The translations under genes and the position numbers were made by a program. From the NCBI RefSeq assembly GCF_029051725.1, contig NZ_JAACFU010000011.1:1-64000 (forward strand): a DNA stretch of 64,000 nucleotides. Reading direction: 5' to 3'. Source of the DNA: Bradyrhizobium sp. CSS354 (lineage in GTDB: Bacteria; Pseudomonadota; Alphaproteobacteria; Rhizobiales; Xanthobacteraceae). Shown in pieces: positions 62,836 through 64,000 of this stretch; position 1 is the first letter of the stretch; every line of letters starts with the position of its first letter. The notes beneath the pieces are model-generated. The model was not told where the DNA came from, searched no databases, and worked only from the letters and a program-made list of their open reading frames with translations.

Positions 62836-64000
62836 ATGCGGCGGATCGGCAGACGGGACATCGTTGCAGCGATCCTGATTGCGCTTCTTGCAGGCGCCGT
62901 CGTCACGTCTCCGCCGTTGCAGACGCTGCAGGGCCTGTCGCTCGACATCCTCACGGCACTGCGCGGCAAACTCGTCGGCGACCGCCGCGATCCCGCGACA
63001 TCACCGGTCGTCGTCGTGGCCATCGACGGCGAGACCTACGACACTCCGCCGTTCAAGGGATCGCCAACGCAGACCTGGACGCGCGAGATCGGCAGGGTTC
63101 TCGGCAGCATCGACGACGGCGGCGCCCGGGCGATCGGCTTCGACGTCATCTTCCCGAGCTCGATCGAGCAGTCGGAGATTCCCTTCGGCGACGCGTCGCT
63201 GGGCAGCCGCATGAGAGGCTTCGATCGGGACTATCTCATCGCCCTGCGGAAGCTTTCCGACAGCGGCAAGCTGGTGCTCGGCGAGATCCTGAGCAACGAC
63301 CATCAGGAAAGGCCAGACCGCGCGCAGCAACTGGCGGTGAGAAACAATATCCGCGCCCTCAACGTCCATACCGACACCGACGACGTGATCCGGCGGATGC
63401 CGCTGAGCTTCTCGATCGACGGCAAGCCGGTCGCCGCGATGGCGGTCGAGCTCGCCGCGCGCGCGCTCGCTGGAAGGCCCGAGATTGGACCGTCCGGAGC
63501 GACCGAATTGTCCGGTTATGCAATTCCGAGCGCGGTACCAAACACACTGACGCTCAATTTTCGAGGACTGGGCCGCGACATCCCGACTTTCTCCTTCGCC
63601 GATCTTCGGGCCTGCGTCGAAAAGGGCGATCGCGATTTCTTTCGCCGCGCCTTCGGCGGCAAAGTCGTGCTGCTAGGCTCCGCCCTGAATTTCGATGATC
63701 GCAAGCTCACCTCGGTGCGACTGTCCGGCGGATATGACGGAACGCCGGCACCACGATGCGCCCAGCCCGCCCCGGCAAGCACCGCACAAAAGGCCCGCAG
63801 CGACATCGCCGGTGTCTTCGTGCATGCCAACGCGGTACGAAATCTGATCGAACGCGATGCGGTGACCGAGCTCGGCTTTCCATTGCGGAGCATTCTTACC
63901 ATCGTGTTCGCAGCGATCGTGGCCTGCGCGGCCTGCGTGCTCGCACCGGGTGGCGCACTGATCGCCTGGTTCGGCCTCATCGCCGTTTACGCCGCTGTGG
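62836..64000 (+). CDS. CHASE2-domain sensor protein (3' partial)
   Basis: The frame is open from ATG 62836 to the window end (388 codons visible). An N-terminal helix (about 9-23) is followed by a CHASE2 periplasmic sensor domain: VVVVAIDGETYD, a GARAIGFDVIFPS strand-turn, LVLGEIL, VLLGSALNFDDRKLTS and GVFVHANAVRNLIERDAV. Then membrane helices begin near residue 352. By family, a cyclase, GGDEF or kinase domain should follow beyond the window, most often an adenylate/guanylate cyclase. Confidence 0.85.
   Translation, partial: MRRIGRRDIVAAILIALLAGAVVTSPPLQTLQGLSLDILTALRGKLVGDRRDPATSPVVVVAIDGETYDTPPFKGSPTQTWTREIGRVLGSIDDGGARAIGFDVIFPSSIEQSEIPFGDASLGSRMRGFDRDYLIALRKLSDSGKLVLGEILSNDHQERPDRAQQLAVRNNIRALNVHTDTDDVIRRMPLSFSIDGKPVAAMAVELAARALAGRPEIGPSGATELSGYAIPSAVPNTLTLNFRGLGRDIPTFSFADLRACVEKGDRDFFRRAFGGKVVLLGSALNFDDRKLTSVRLSGGYDGTPAPRCAQPAPASTAQKARSDIAGVFVHANAVRNLIERDAVTELGFPLRSILTIVFAAIVACAACVLAPGGALIAWFGLIAVYAAV

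Noticed and set aside
1-64000. tRNA, rRNA, or phage integrase genes
   Set aside because: None found by eye; no cloverleaf-like or rRNA-like segments and no tyrosine recombinase motif.

Overview
The window looks like a piece of an alphaproteobacterial chromosome, most likely a Bradyrhizobium-type (Nitrobacteraceae) organism. The pointers are moderately high GC with GTG/TTG starts, AAGGAG-type ribosome binding sites, a bacterial transglutaminase-like cysteine peptidase, a GrlR-like protein, a cluster of very small membrane or secreted proteins, and a large rhizobial-style exopolysaccharide (EPS) locus. Genus is an inference; no rRNA or tRNA gene is present to anchor it.

Layout. (1) 1-1.5 kb: two secreted or membrane proteins and a secreted protein of unknown function. 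(2) 1.6-35.7 kb: an accessory surface-polysaccharide region with visibly more A/T than the right end. It holds ten glycosyltransferases (families 2, 4 and related), two galE-type epimerases, a UDP-xylose synthase, a GDP-mannose 3,5-epimerase, a Wzm/Wzt ABC exporter, a Wzx-type flippase, a Wzy/ligase-type membrane protein, a polysaccharide deacetylase, two methyltransferases, a pyruvyl transferase, a GH16 glycanase and two acyltransferases. It is scarred: a complete IS66 element with an exact 8-bp target duplication (27153-29771) splits an acyltransferase remnant, and a degenerate third copy of a tandem family-2 glycosyltransferase lies at about 33680-34205. (3) 35.9-53.5 kb: the assembly and export core. 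It has a secreted Cys protein, a solute-binding-like protein, an NAD-dependent epimerase, a ligase/polymerase, a Ser/Gly-rich secreted protein, a Wzc/ExoP tyrosine autokinase, a helical paralogue pair, a secreted beta-propeller, a Wza-type export lipoprotein, the initiating polyprenyl glycosylphosphotransferase, another ligase/polymerase, a LapG-like peptidase and a PPP-family phosphatase. (4) 53.5-64 kb: small conserved proteins, a Nudix hydrolase, a VanZ-like protein, a broken CHRD gene, a third galE (exoB type), a GrlR-like protein and the start of a FecR-like/CHASE2 pair that runs off the window.

How it works together (inference). The sugar-nucleotide enzymes supply UDP-galactose, UDP-xylose and GDP-L-galactose/gulose. 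The glycosyltransferases build a lipid-linked repeat started by the 47149-48651 enzyme. Acyl-, methyl- and pyruvyl transferases decorate it. Flippase, polymerase, tyrosine kinase and outer-membrane lipoprotein polymerise and export it. A separate ABC-2 exporter suggests a second polysaccharide made in the same locus. The strongest candidates for something new are the orphan solute-binding-like protein and beta-propeller wired into the export operon, the PPP phosphatase standing where a Wzb phosphatase would be expected, and the plant-type GDP-mannose 3,5-epimerase coupled to a glycosyltransferase.
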